NCBI GenBank assembly: GCA_003445855.1
Contig: DMCG01000074.1
Coordinates: 1,567-7,578 of the forward strand
Reading direction: 5' to 3'
DNA: 6,012 nt
Source: Spartobacteria bacterium
GTDB taxonomy: Bacteria; Verrucomicrobiota; Verrucomicrobiia; Chthoniobacterales; UBA10450
The stretch's first letter is position 1, and each line of letters opens with the position of its first letter. The notes beneath the pieces are model-generated. The model did not search any database. It was given only the letters and a program-made list of their open reading frames with translations, and was not told the origin of the DNA. Below are positions 1 through 5,405 of the stretch, piece after piece. A program made the translations under genes and the position numbers.

Positions 1-1656
1 GTGATCGAAGGTCCGCTCATGGCCGGCATGAGTGTGGTTGGCGATTTGTTCGGCGCCGGCAAAATGTTTTTGCCCCAAGTCGTGAAAAGCGCACGCGTCA
101 TGAAAAAAGCCGTCGCCTATTTGATGCCGTTCATGGAGGCGGAAAAATCGGCGGGCGCGAAACCGCAGGGGCGCATCGTCATGGCGACGGTCAAAGGCGA
201 CGTGCACGACATAGGCAAAAACATCGTGGGCGTCGTTCTGCAATGTAACAATTATGAAGTTGTCGATCTTGGCGTGATGGTCCCGGCCGCGAAAATTTTG
301 GAAACGGCGCGCGAAAAAAAAGCAGATGTAATTGGCTTGAGCGGACTGATTACGCCGTCGCTCGATGAGATGGCGCACGTCGCGCAGGAAATGGAGCGCG
401 AAGGATTCGCCTTGCCGCTGTTAATCGGCGGCGCCACGACAAGCCGTGCGCACACCGCGGTGAAGATCGCTCCACATTACCGTGCGAGCACGGTGCATGT
501 GCTCGACGCGTCCCGCGCGGTGGGCGTGGTGAACTCCTTGTTGAGCGAACAACTGAAATCGGAATTCGCCGCGAAAACACGCGATGAATACGCGCGTCTG
601 CGCGAAGAACATGCGGCCAAAACGCTCGGGAAAAAATTGCTCACCTTTGAGCAAGCGTGCGCGAATCGGACGCAAATCGATTGGAGCGCGTACCAACCGC
701 CGAAGCCAGAATGGACTGGCGCGCGAACCGTTTGTCCGGCGATTGTCGATCTGGCGAACTACATCGATTGGTCGCCATTCTTCCACGTTTGGGAATTACG
801 CGGCCGTTACCCGGCGATCTTTGATGATCCGGTGGTCGGAAACCAAGCGCGGGAACTTTTTGATGACGCCAAAAAGCTCCTCAATGAGATTGTCGCAAAA
901 AATTTGTTGAGCGCGCGAGGCGTCTTCGCCTTCTGGCCGGCAAACTCCGTGGGTGACGATGTCGATCTTTATGTCGATGAAAAACGAAGCCAGAAACTTG
1001 CGACCTTCTATTTCCTGCGCCAGCAAATGCAAAAGCCGGCCGGGCAATTCAGTCATTGCCTGGCGGATTATGTTGTGCCGAAAAGTGGCACGGGCTTCCA
1101 GCCCGTGGTTTCGGAAATCACAGACAAGATGTCTGTGCCACTCCCCGATTATCTTGGCGGGTTTGCGGTCACGATCCACGGCGCGGATGAACTGGCGAAA
1201 AAGTTTTCGGCCGAGCACGATGATTATAACGCGATTATGACGAAGGCGCTGGCGGACCGCCTGGCCGAAGCGTTTGCCGAGTACTTGCACAAAGAAGCGC
1301 GGATCGCGTGGGGGTTTGGGCGCGATGAAAATTTATCGCATGCCGATCTTCTTCGTGAAAAATATCGGGGCATTCGTCCCGCCGCGGGTTACCCGGCGTG
1401 TCCCGATCATGCGGAGAAACGGACTCTGTTCGATTTGCTCGAGGCCGAAAAAAAGATCGACATCAAATTGACCGAATCATTCGCCATGCATCCTGGTGCG
1501 AGCGTCAGCGGCCTCTATTTTTCACATCCCGACGCGAAATATTTCGGCGTCGGACAAATCGCGCGAGACCAAGTGACTGATTATGCGGCGCGAACCGGCG
1601 AGACGATTGCGGCGGTGGAGAAACGGCTTGCGCCTAATCTGGGCTACGAAAACTAA
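1..1656 (+). CDS. metH: Cobalamin-dependent methionine synthase, C-terminal part (5' truncated by window edge)
   Basis: MetH transfers a methyl group from methyltetrahydrofolate via methylcobalamin to homocysteine, giving methionine in the cytoplasm. The 551 residues seen match roughly E. coli MetH from residue 691 onward (recalled family knowledge). They begin in the B12 helical cap, so the substrate domains lie upstream of the window. The cobalamin motif DVHDIG is at residues 67-72, with D67, H69 and G72 equivalent to D757, the Co-ligand H759 and G762. SGLITPS follows at 114-120, then GGATTS. The C-terminal activation domain, which reactivates cob(II)alamin using AdoMet, holds the RPxxGYPACP motif and ends in LAPNLGYEN, close to the family C-terminus. 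The GTG at base 1 is an internal Val codon, not the start. The oddity is an in-frame 57-bp palindromic repeat at 1085-1141, which adds about 19 residues. The 3' end overlaps the convergent desaturase gene by 4 nt. Identification is very secure. Confidence 0.97.
   Translation: MIEGPLMAGMSVVGDLFGAGKMFLPQVVKSARVMKKAVAYLMPFMEAEKSAGAKPQGRIVMATVKGDVHDIGKNIVGVVLQCNNYEVVDLGVMVPAAKILETAREKKADVIGLSGLITPSLDEMAHVAQEMEREGFALPLLIGGATTSRAHTAVKIAPHYRASTVHVLDASRAVGVVNSLLSEQLKSEFAAKTRDEYARLREEHAAKTLGKKLLTFEQACANRTQIDWSAYQPPKPEWTGARTVCPAIVDLANYIDWSPFFHVWELRGRYPAIFDDPVVGNQARELFDDAKKLLNEIVAKNLLSARGVFAFWPANSVGDDVDLYVDEKRSQKLATFYFLRQQMQKPAGQFSHCLADYVVPKSGTGFQPVVSEITDKMSVPLPDYLGGFAVTIHGADELAKKFSAEHDDYNAIMTKALADRLAEAFAEYLHKEARIAWGFGRDENLSHADLLREKYRGIRPAAGYPACPDHAEKRTLFDLLEAEKKIDIKLTESFAMHPGASVSGLYFSHPDAKYFGVGQIARDQVTDYAARTGETIAAVEKRLAPNLGYEN
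1085..1141. repeat. 57-bp double-hairpin palindromic repeat inserted in frame in metH
   Basis: The segment starts GTGGCAC and ends GTGCCAC, a perfect 7-bp terminal inverted repeat. Inside are two perfect 8-bp hairpins with 3-nt loops: CACGGGCT/AGCCCGTG (1089-1096 and 1100-1107) and CACAGACA/TGTCTGTG (1119-1126 and 1130-1137). Its length is exactly 19 codons with no stop, and it encodes about residues 362-381 of the MetH fragment (GTGFQPV...KMSVP). E. coli MetH, from memory, has only about five residues between APK and DYIGAF here. The opposite strand reads HGLEARAT, a peptide I associate with spurious ORFs from dispersed palindromes in Verrucomicrobiota. REP/RAYT-type origin is an inference; no transposase is in the window. 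Confidence 0.85.
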
Positions 1657-2549
1657 AGCGACGTCGCCGCTTTGGTCATTGCCGGCAGCAGTTTTACCGC
1701 TTCGCTTGAAGTAGCGACCGGATCTTTTTCCTCAGAGTCGTTTGCGACCGGCCAAACCACGTCCCAAGCGAGTCCGCATTTCTCCAGCAACCAGATGATG
1801 TAGCGAGTGACGTCGAATTCCCACCAACGCAATCCGTGCGCAGCGCAACGCGGCTGAGCATGATGGTTGTTGTGGTAACCCTCGCCAAACCCAAAGACGC
1901 CGATCAGATAGTTGTTTCGGCTGTGGTCGGAGGTATCAAAGCTGCGATATCCAAATCGCGGCATGTGGCAGATGGAGTTGACCGCCCAAGTGACGTTGTA
2001 AATCAAGAGCATCGGCACGTAGATGCACCACAACATTCCCGCGAAACCGAAAGTGAGGAACAGAACGGTGGCCACCGACAAATGAGGTAGCACGTAAAGC
2101 GCTGAATTTTCCCATAACCGGCAATACCAGATTTTACGAACATCGGCGGCGTAACGTTTTGAGCGCTCGCGGAATCCGGGCGGCTTGCGGACCAGCCACA
2201 TCATGTGGGCGTAGGGAAATCCGTGCACCGGACTGTGGATGTCTTCGTCGGTATCGGATTTCAAATGATGATAACGATGGTCGCCAACCCACATGACCGG
2301 ATCGCCAGCGAGGGTCACAGCCGAGCCAGTTGCAAAAAGAAACTTGAGCCACTCCGGCATTTCGAAGCCGCGATGTGTCAGATACCGATGCAGATAAAGC
2401 GTCGTGCTGATTCCGCCCCAGAAAAAGACCACCAGCATGACGGGCAGATAGGAAAGGTGAAAACGATGGAGAAGGCCAAGCACGCCCAAAACCTGCAATC
2501 CGATTAGTACAAGGAAGATCAGCAGATGGAGTTTTTCGTGCTTAAACAT
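1653..2549 (-). CDS. Acyl-CoA / fatty-acid desaturase (membrane di-iron, delta-9 type)
   Basis: A 298-residue integral membrane enzyme of the stearoyl-CoA desaturase family. These enzymes insert a cis double bond into saturated acyl chains using O2 and electrons from a ferredoxin- or cytochrome-type donor, and so adjust membrane fluidity. All three histidine boxes are present: HRYLTH (54-59), HRYHH (91-95) and HNNHH (226-230), with NSICH at 191-195 supplying the further conserved His. Hydrophobic segments lie at about 8-28, 34-53, 68-82, 153-171 and 173-190, as expected for this fold. The motif [13 protein letters not shown], followed by [13 protein letters not shown], is typical of bacterial acyl-CoA desaturases. 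Double-bond position and acyl carrier (CoA, lipid or ACP) cannot be read from sequence. The ATG at 2549 precedes the first membrane segment at the usual distance, although no Shine-Dalgarno sequence is visible. The TAG stop overlaps the metH stop. Upstream is the intergenic region facing tRNA-Pro. Confidence 0.93.
   Translation of the reverse strand: MFKHEKLHLLIFLVLIGLQVLGVLGLLHRFHLSYLPVMLVVFFWGGISTTLYLHRYLTHRGFEMPEWLKFLFATGSAVTLAGDPVMWVGDHRYHHLKSDTDEDIHSPVHGFPYAHMMWLVRKPPGFRERSKRYAADVRKIWYCRLWENSALYVLPHLSVATVLFLTFGFAGMLWCIYVPMLLIYNVTWAVNSICHMPRFGYRSFDTSDHSRNNYLIGVFGFGEGYHNNHHAQPRCAAHGLRWWEFDVTRYIIWLLEKCGLAWDVVWPVANDSEEKDPVATSSEAVKLLPAMTKAATSL
1655..1673. terminator. Hairpin at the convergent metH/desaturase stops, possible bidirectional terminator
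   Basis: AAAGCG (1655-1660) pairs with CGCTTT (1668-1673) around a 7-nt loop; an overlapping palindrome GCGACGTCGC gives an alternative fold. On the minus strand the stem is followed by AGTTTTC, a weak U-tract; there is none on the plus strand. The position between two converging genes suits a shared terminator, but the stem is short and lies partly in coding sequence, so this is tentative. Confidence 0.3.
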
Positions 2550-2632
2550 GCGGCGGCGGAACGAGTAGAAAACGAAGCAGCCAACCGGGCCGCAGCTAAA
2601 TCCAGAGACAAAACCGTCCGATGAAAATGAGG

Positions 2633-2686
2633 AGTGCGCAACTTGTTATTTCCTAATGATTTATTTTCAAACTGTTCGCACTTGTT
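2633..2686. promoter_or_regulatory. Intergenic region 2550-2753: AT-rich core with repeated CGCA(A)CTTGTT motifs, possible operator
   Basis: The 204-bp gap between the desaturase start and the first tRNA fragment contains no plausible gene. Around an AT-rich core (about 2643-2675) the motif CGCAACTTGTT (2637-2647) recurs as CGCACTTGTT (2677-2686), about 40 bp or four helical turns apart. The same area forms an imperfect inverted repeat, AGTGCG-c-AAC (2633-2642) against GTTCGCACT (2674-2682). It is a reasonable place for promoters of the desaturase and the tRNA, but I could not assign convincing -35/-10 pairs. No regulator is identified. Confidence 0.3.
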
Positions 2687-2753
2687 GCTCGGGAGCGATC
2701 GCGAGAATTTGGATGCGCGGAAGGAGAGGGCATGTTAAGACTCCGCACGGATG

Positions 2754-2809
2754 CGGGGTGTAGCTTAGCTTGGTAGAGCGGTCGCCGCGGCGACAGGTCG
2801 CCCGCACCA
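2754..2809 (+). pseudogene. tRNA-Pro 5' fragment fused to palindrome (tRNA-like remnant)
   Basis: Bases 2754-2780 are identical over 27 nt to the 5' end of the intact tRNA-Pro at 2858-2884: acceptor strand CGGGGTG, TA, the D-arm and base 26. After this the anticodon arm is replaced by the perfect palindrome GTCGCCGCGGCGAC (2781-2794). A variable-region-like AGGTCGC follows, which also occurs at 2902-2908 in the tRNA. There is no anticodon and no T-arm. TGCGGG (2752-2757) can pair with CCCGCA (2801-2806), which is followed directly by CCA (2807-2809), so a tRNA-like fold is conceivable. It may equally be a dead fragment. It cannot work as an ordinary proline tRNA. Confidence 0.75.
2774..2794 (+). 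repeat. 21-bp direct repeat, left copy (TAGAGCG + 14-bp palindrome)
   Basis: TAGAGCG followed by GTCGCCGCGGCGAC, identical to 3177-3197. The last 14 bases are a perfect palindrome. The first seven coincide with the D-arm end of tRNA-Pro, so the tRNA/repeat junction lies within shared sequence. The repeat spacing is 403 bp. Confidence 0.9.
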
Positions 2810-2857
2810 AGTTTCCGCATGCGAGGGGCCGCTACGCATGATATTCATTTCAAAGTC

Positions 2858-2934
<77 letters not shown>

Positions 2935-2941
2935 ATAATTG

Positions 2942-3748
2942 ATGTTTTACGTCTACGTCTTGAGGAGCCAGAAAACAGGTCGGCGTTACGTGCGATCCTG
3001 CGAAAATCTTGACGACCGTCTCCGACGCCACAATGCAGGCGAATCAAAAGCTACGAAGCACGGCATTCCGTGGACGCTGCTTCACAGCGAAGGCTTTTTA
3101 ACGCGCCCCGAAGCTGTAACAAAGGAACGTTATTATAAAACGGGACGGGGACGCGACGAACTTGACCGGCTCGACCTAGAGCGGTCGCCGCGGCGACTCA
3201 CCCCGACCATGTCAGGGAACAAAGAGATGACATTGATCAGGCTGGTTATCTTGGCGGCGATTGGCGGAGCAACGCTGACGTTGTCTGCGCAAGAGGCGGC
3301 GGGGCCGGATGTCGATCTTACCTCAAAAAGAAATGAGCAGAATCCAACACCGTCAAACCCGTCTGCCGTTCCGGAGTTATCGCAACTCGACGAAATCTTC
3401 AAGCAAACCTCGCTTGGTAAAACGGCCGATGCGTACCGCTTGCATACCGAAGGGAGAAAACTTCACAATCAAGTGGTGAACGACCCGGAAGTCGTGGCTG
3501 CGAAGAAGGCAGCTGAATCGTCGCGCACAGATCTGGAGAAACGGCAACGGCTGCGCGATTACTACAATATTTACTACGAGCGAATGAAGGCGCGCGCCGA
3601 AAGCCCGGAGATGAAAATTGCTCTTGATGCTTCCAAGGCGGCGCATCTTACGTTGCTCAATCAGTCTCGGGTGCGCCCTTCGCCCTCGCCCGCGCCCGCG
3701 CCAGCCGCCTCTCCCGTCCCAAGCCCTGCCGACGAGAACGAGCACTGA
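2942..3748 (+). CDS. Small GIY-YIG nuclease domain protein, frame runs on into a secreted-protein gene
   Basis: Residues 1-78 (from ATG 2942; a TTG at 2939 is an alternative) form a single GIY-YIG domain of the small URI/YhbQ-like type. GIY equivalent YVY is at 3-5, followed by YVRS at 16-19, LDDRLRRHNAG at 23-33 with the conserved Arg (R26), GIPWTLLHSE at 41-50 and the Glu-containing helix EAVTKERYYKTGRGRDEL at 57-74. Family members normally have Gly after YV; here it is Arg (R18, codon CGA, one base from GGA), so activity may be impaired. The domain's natural end is near DRL, but no stop follows. The frame crosses the palindrome and the tRNA 3' fragment, then continues through the secreted protein to TGA at 3746-3748 (268 residues). 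I think the two parts were separate genes and the nuclease lost its stop. It begins 7 nt after tRNA-Pro with no visible Shine-Dalgarno. The domain call is strong; the fused product is doubtful. Confidence 0.75.
   Translation: MFYVYVLRSQKTGRRYVRSCENLDDRLRRHNAGESKATKHGIPWTLLHSEGFLTRPEAVTKERYYKTGRGRDELDRLDLERSPRRLTPTMSGNKEMTLIRLVILAAIGGATLTLSAQEAAGPDVDLTSKRNEQNPTPSNPSAVPELSQLDEIFKQTSLGKTADAYRLHTEGRKLHNQVVNDPEVVAAKKAAESSRTDLEKRQRLRDYYNIYYERMKARAESPEMKIALDASKAAHLTLLNQSRVRPSPSPAPAPAASPVPSPADENEH
3177..3197 (+). repeat. 21-bp direct repeat, right copy
   Basis: Identical to 2774-2794: TAGAGCG plus the palindrome GTCGCCGCGGCGAC. Here it lies at the 3' end of the GIY-YIG coding frame, is read as part of LERSPRR and is joined directly to the tRNA-Pro 3' terminus. 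It probably displaced the original stop of the nuclease gene. Confidence 0.9.
3198..3209 (+). pseudogene. tRNA-Pro 3' terminal fragment
   Basis: TCACCCCGACCA is identical to the last 12 bases of tRNA-Pro (2923-2934): T-stem end, 3' acceptor strand, discriminator and CCA. It follows the right-hand palindrome with no gap. Its final A is the first base of an in-frame ATG (3209). Twelve bases could match by chance, but the matching 5' fragment on the other side of the same repeat makes common origin likely. Confidence 0.65.
3214..3218 (+). promoter_or_regulatory. Shine-Dalgarno-like AGGGA deciding the start at 3227
   Basis: AGGGA lies 8 nt before ATG 3227 and is the clearest ribosome-binding candidate in the window. 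It supports independent translation of the secreted protein from 3227, rather than only as the tail of the GIY-YIG frame or from ATG 3209. Confidence 0.45.
3227..3748 (+). CDS. Small secreted or periplasmic helical protein of unknown function
   Basis: Read from ATG 3227 this gives 173 residues. The first 21-22 form a typical signal peptide: Arg5, a hydrophobic core LVILAAIGGATLTL, and SAQ before a likely cleavage site. A polar linker follows (about 25-50), then a charged, mainly helical region (about 50-148) containing repeated Lys/Arg/Glu and a tyrosine-rich DYYNIYYERM segment (111-120). A Pro/Ser/Ala tail with SPSPAPAPAASP-like low complexity occupies about 150-168. I recall similar unnamed proteins in Verrucomicrobiota but cannot name a family or function. 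ATG 3227 is preferred over 3209 because it directly precedes the signal peptide and has AGGGA upstream. The frame is continuous with the upstream GIY-YIG domain. If the fusion were translated, the signal peptide would be internal and probably non-functional. Confidence 0.7.
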   Translation: MTLIRLVILAAIGGATLTLSAQEAAGPDVDLTSKRNEQNPTPSNPSAVPELSQLDEIFKQTSLGKTADAYRLHTEGRKLHNQVVNDPEVVAAKKAAESSRTDLEKRQRLRDYYNIYYERMKARAESPEMKIALDASKAAHLTLLNQSRVRPSPSPAPAPAASPVPSPADENEH

Positions 3749-3791
3749 TACGCTCCGCGTTCAACCGCTCGTTACGCCTGGGAAGACCGGC

Positions 3792-3820
3792 TTGCCGACA
3801 GACGACCGTGCCTTTAAGAT
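3792..3820 (+). promoter_or_regulatory. Possible sigma70-type promoter for tRNA-Glu
   Basis: TTGCCG (3792-3797) and TAAGAT (3815-3820) are each 4/6 matches to the consensus hexamers, with a 17-bp spacer. A start near 3827 would lie about 9 nt before the tRNA. Position and spacing are good, the hexamers are only moderate. The rest of 3749-3835 shows nothing else. Confidence 0.35.
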
Positions 3821-3835
3821 CATTGACGCGACGAC

Positions 3836-3907
3836 GGCGCGTTCGTCTAGTGGTTAGGACACAGCCCTCTCAAGGCTGGTGCACGGGTTCGACTCCCGTA
3901 CGCGCTG
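3836..3907 (+). tRNA. tRNA-Glu (anticodon CUC)
   Basis: A 72-nt cloverleaf. Acceptor GGCGCGT (3836-3842) pairs with ACGCGCT (3900-3906), with a terminal G-U, followed by discriminator G3907. D-arm GTCT...GGAC follows TC. Anticodon stem CAGCC/GGCTG (3862-3866 and 3874-3878) carries loop CTCTCAA with anticodon CTC at 3869-3871, reading GAG. T-arm is ACGGG, TTCGACT, CCCGT (3883-3899). The 3' flank is CAT, so CCA is not encoded and must be added by nucleotidyltransferase, unlike the neighbouring tRNA-Pro. It lies between the secreted-protein gene and icd, all on the plus strand. Confidence 0.95.
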
Positions 3908-4005
3908 CATTGTTCGAGAGCTTCAGTATTTAGAGCGCGCCCGATTTTCGGACAACGCCAGATTATTTTGCACCGTAGACGCCCGGTCGATAGATTCAAC
4001 GCCTT

Positions 4006-5316
4006 ATGCCGTACAAAGACATCGCGCCGCTAGCCGGCGAGAAAATTTCGAGAACCGACAAGTTGAACGTGCCGGATCGGCCAATTGTTCCGTTCATCCG
4101 CGGGGATGGGACCGGGCCGGATATTTGGGCGGCAAGTGTCCGCGTCTTTGATACGGCGGTTGAAAAAGCATACTCCGGCAAAAAGAAAATTTCGTGGTTC
4201 GAAGTTTTTGCCGGTCAGGTAGCCAAGGACAAGTTCGACAATTGGTTGCCGGAAGACACGGTCGAAGCATTCCGCGAATTTTTGGTCGGCATTAAAGGTC
4301 CGCTGACGACCCCGGTTGGCGGCGGCATTCGCTCGCTCAACGTCGCACTCCGTCAGCTTCTCGATCTTTTCGTCTGTTTGCGGCCGATCCAATATTTCAA
4401 AGGTGTCCCCTCGCCCGTAAAGCATCCGGAAAAGGTGAACATGGTGATTTTTCGCGAGAACACGGAGGACATTTACACTGGGATCGAATACGCGGCGGGC
4501 ACCCCTGAATCGCAGAAGATCCTCGATTTTTTTGCCAAAGAATTTCCCAAAGAGTTCGAGAAGATCCGGTTCGGCACACGCGAAAAAGCGGCGGAGTTTT
4601 GGAAAAAGGTGGGCGCGCCGGAGAAAGACAATGTCATGGTCGGTATTGGGATCAAACCGGTCAGCCGGCACGGCAGCGTGCGCCTGATCCACAGCGCGAT
4701 CAGTTACGCGATCCTAAACCAGCGCAAGAGCGTAACGCTCGTGCACAAAGGAAACATCATGAAATTCACCGAGGGCGCGTTTCGTGATTGGGGTTACGAA
4801 ATCGCAAAACAATATTTCGGCGCGGAAGAGATCGACGGCGGCCCGTGGTGCAAGATTCCGATGGGCAAGCCGGGCGCCGGCATCGTAATCAAAGATGCGA
4901 TCGCAGATATCACACTGCAGCAAGTCTTGATGCGGCCGGAAGATTTCGACGTCATCGCCACACTAAACTTGAACGGCGATTACTTGAGCGACGCGCTCGC
5001 CGCGCAGGTTGGCGGCATCGGCATCGCGCCTGGCGGCAACATCAATTACATCAGCGGGCACGCCATCTTCGAAGCGACGCACGGCACTGCGCCGAAGTAC
5101 GCGAATCAGGACAAAGTGAATCCCGGTTCCGTCATCCTGTCGGGCGAAATGATGTTCCGCTATATGGGCTGGAGCGAAGCCGCCGATCTTATCCTGAAAG
5201 GACTAAACGGCGCGATTGCGAGCAAGCGCGTCACTTACGATTTCGCGCGTCTCATGGATGGTGCGACGGAGATCAAATGCTCGCAATTCGGCGATAACGT
5301 CATCGAGCACATGTAA
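4006..5316 (+). CDS. icd: Isocitrate dehydrogenase, NADP-dependent
   Basis: Icd oxidatively decarboxylates isocitrate to 2-oxoglutarate in the TCA cycle, making NADPH as a cytoplasmic homodimer. The 436 residues align end to end with E. coli Icd (416). Substrate residues are conserved: S110, N112, R116, R126, R150 and Y157 (E. coli S113, N115, R119, R129, R153, Y160), plus K248 (K230). The metal ligands D301, D325 and D329 match D283, D307 and D311. K364, Y365, Y411 and R415 match the NADP 2'-phosphate site, so NADP preference is expected. S110 is the site phosphorylated by AceK in enterics; no aceK is in view. About 21 extra residues lie between KIRF and GIGIKPVS (roughly 187-210), where E. 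coli has a short loop at the clasp. ATG 4006 gives the family's usual N-terminus; no Shine-Dalgarno is visible. Bases 3908-4005 upstream hold no gene. Confidence 0.97.
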   Translation: MPYKDIAPLAGEKISRTDKLNVPDRPIVPFIRGDGTGPDIWAASVRVFDTAVEKAYSGKKKISWFEVFAGQVAKDKFDNWLPEDTVEAFREFLVGIKGPLTTPVGGGIRSLNVALRQLLDLFVCLRPIQYFKGVPSPVKHPEKVNMVIFRENTEDIYTGIEYAAGTPESQKILDFFAKEFPKEFEKIRFGTREKAAEFWKKVGAPEKDNVMVGIGIKPVSRHGSVRLIHSAISYAILNQRKSVTLVHKGNIMKFTEGAFRDWGYEIAKQYFGAEEIDGGPWCKIPMGKPGAGIVIKDAIADITLQQVLMRPEDFDVIATLNLNGDYLSDALAAQVGGIGIAPGGNINYISGHAIFEATHGTAPKYANQDKVNPGSVILSGEMMFRYMGWSEAADLILKGLNGAIASKRVTYDFARLMDGATEIKCSQFGDNVIEHM

Positions 5317-5324
5317 TCTTGCGG

Positions 5325-5357
5325 TTGTCATTCTGAGCAAAGCCGAGGAATCTGGCG
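5325..5357. repeat. Dispersed-repeat-like segment downstream of icd
   Basis: The segment beginning TTGTCATTCTGAGC, continuing AAAGCCGAGGAATCTGGCG, resembles an intergenic repeat (GTCATTCTGAGCG...GAAGAATCT) that I recall from many genomes of Acidobacteriota, Chloroflexota and related soil bacteria. An imperfect hairpin is possible: ATTC...GC-aaa-GC...GAAT. It lies in the 89-bp gap between icd and the peptidase gene and could affect the 3' end of the icd mRNA. Only one copy is in the window, so repeat status rests on memory. Confidence 0.5.
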
Positions 5358-5405
5358 TTGCTTTCCGCGGCTCGTAAGATCGACAATCACATTTTGATAA
5401 ATTCT

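Noticed and set aside
796..1290. Minus-strand 164-residue frame opposite metH
   Set aside because: It is a shadow of metH. Its HGLEARAT peptide comes from the palindromic repeat and not from a protein family.
2694..2701. GCGATCGC octamer, resembling the cyanobacterial HIP1 repeat
   Set aside because: A single occurrence in a GC-rich gap. HIP1 significance depends on genome-wide abundance and nothing else is cyanobacterial.
2818..2840. CATGCG/CGCATG inverted repeat between the tRNA fragment and tRNA-Pro, considered as a terminator or attachment site
   Set aside because: The stem is only 6 bp with an 11-nt loop and no T-tract. It may be part of a larger dispersed repeat but cannot be supported alone.
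4030..4692. Minus-strand 220-residue frame opposite icd
   Set aside because: It is complementary to well-conserved icd coding sequence, with no recognisable domain. It results from codon bias in the real gene.
4788..5297. Plus-strand 169-residue Arg-rich frame inside icd
   Set aside because: An out-of-frame reading of icd. Arg-rich, low-complexity composition is typical of shadow frames in GC-rich genes.
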